From CAZNER01 sp964572065 (GTDB taxonomy: Bacteria > Patescibacteriota > Dojkabacteria > JAHIVN01), in contig CAZNER010000104.1 in NCBI GenBank assembly GCA_964572065.1, forward strand, positions 1 to 6,254: a stretch of DNA of 6,254 nt, read 5' to 3'. Every line of letters begins with the position of its first letter. Position 1 is the stretch's first letter. Shown in pieces: positions 5,750-6,254 of this stretch. Made by a program: the position numbers and the translations under genes. The notes below the pieces were generated by a model that saw nothing but the letters and a program-made list of their open reading frames with translations, ran no database searches and was not told the DNA's origin.

Positions 5750-6254
5750 TTATTTGTTCTGTTTTTCAAGACTATCGTGGAAGTCTTTAGCTCTCTGATA
5801 GATCTCAGCATTTTGTACTGGACCTTCTGATTGAACTGCAAAACCATACCACTGATTACCTTTTCCAGAATTTAATACTGAGGTTAATCTGTAAGAATAA
5901 GCAAATGATGCAGGAGTAAATGAACCATTCTCATCTGTCATTGTTTGTGACATTTGAAGTGATTGCCATTTTCTTGCAACTTTACCTTGAGATGCACTCA
6001 TAGAAATAAGTGCGGTCTCTGCTTTGCCATCATCACCAAGAACAATTACAAAGTTTTGATGTACAGTTAAAATGTAATTACCATTATCTAATCTATCTTT
6101 ACCACCATCTTTAGTAGTTTTAGATAAAATATCAGAATCAGCATCAAAGATGTTTTCTGGTCTACCTGAACCAGTACCAAATTCTGCCCACTCTTGGTAT
6201 TCCATTTTATAGTAACAAGGAATTACACTAATTCCTTTATCACCATCATATAGT
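5750..6254 (-). CDS. Conserved phage protein of unknown function, C-terminal part (cut by right edge)
   Basis: The frame is open from the window edge to TAA at 5750-5752. An internal ATG at 6205 could be mistaken for the start. The 16 codons before it (LYDGDKGISVIPCYYK) have no stop and read like the family, so the true start is probably outside the window and at least 167 residues are present. Recognisable blocks are EYQEWAEFGTGSGRPENIFDADSDILSKTT, split here as EYQEWAEFGTGSGRP and NIFDADSDILSKTT, then KVARKWQSLQMSQ, NGSFTPASFAYSYRL, QWYGFAV and GPVQNAEIYQRAKDF. I recall similar conserved hypotheticals near replication genes of marine podoviruses; no biochemical role is known to me. A ssDNA-binding or other replication-accessory role is suggested only by location. 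There is no acidic C-terminal tail like that of T7 gp2.5; it ends EKQNK. Confidence 0.85.
   Translation of the reverse strand, partial: LYDGDKGISVIPCYYKMEYQEWAEFGTGSGRPENIFDADSDILSKTTKDGGKDRLDNGNYILTVHQNFVIVLGDDGKAETALISMSASQGKVARKWQSLQMSQTMTDENGSFTPASFAYSYRLTSVLNSGKGNQWYGFAVQSEGPVQNAEIYQRAKDFHDSLEKQNK

Noticed and set aside
5665..5847. Minus-strand 60-codon frame bridging the hairpin gap
   Set aside because: It overlaps the end of one confident gene and the start of the primase in another frame, and its product has no family resemblance.

Overview
The window looks like the DNA-replication block of an AT-rich marine tailed phage (or a prophage or uncultured viral contig of that kind). The grounds are a family A DNA polymerase without a 5' nuclease domain, a DUF3310 protein, a helicase, an archaeo-eukaryotic-type primase, and two proteins resembling conserved hypotheticals of marine phages. 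All genes are tightly packed on the minus strand. Base composition is low in GC (roughly one third by eye), as in phages of SAR11-like and other AT-rich marine alphaproteobacteria. That host assignment is inference. No rRNA, tRNA, IS element or CRISPR array is visible.

In transcription order (right to left): a protein cut off by the right edge and of unknown biochemical role (5750-6254). Then a 56-base gap holding a strong GC-rich hairpin. Then an archaeo-eukaryotic primase (AEP) with a four-cysteine cluster (4143-5693), a compact SF1A UvrD/Rep-like helicase (2629-4146) and a DUF3310 protein (2384-2632). These last three are chained by ATGA stop/start overlaps. After a 64-base AT-rich gap with a weak hairpin plus T-tract come a basic 78-residue protein of unknown function (2083-2319), a PolA-type polymerase with 3'-5' exonuclease (196-2082, start abutting the previous stop), and a conserved hypothetical protein cut off by the left edge (1-190).

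Together these genes would supply priming (AEP), strand separation or repair (SF1 helicase) and proofreading synthesis (PolA). The right-end protein is an unproven candidate accessory or ssDNA-associated factor. No DnaG/T7 gp4-type primase-helicase and no hexameric helicase is encoded here. The points most worth a second look are the AEP plus SF1 helicase combination with PolA, a leucine at the E. coli Pol I 762-equivalent position, the hairpin before the primase gene, local GC-rich patches inside the helicase gene, and an out-of-frame ORF with an excellent ribosome binding site at the left edge.
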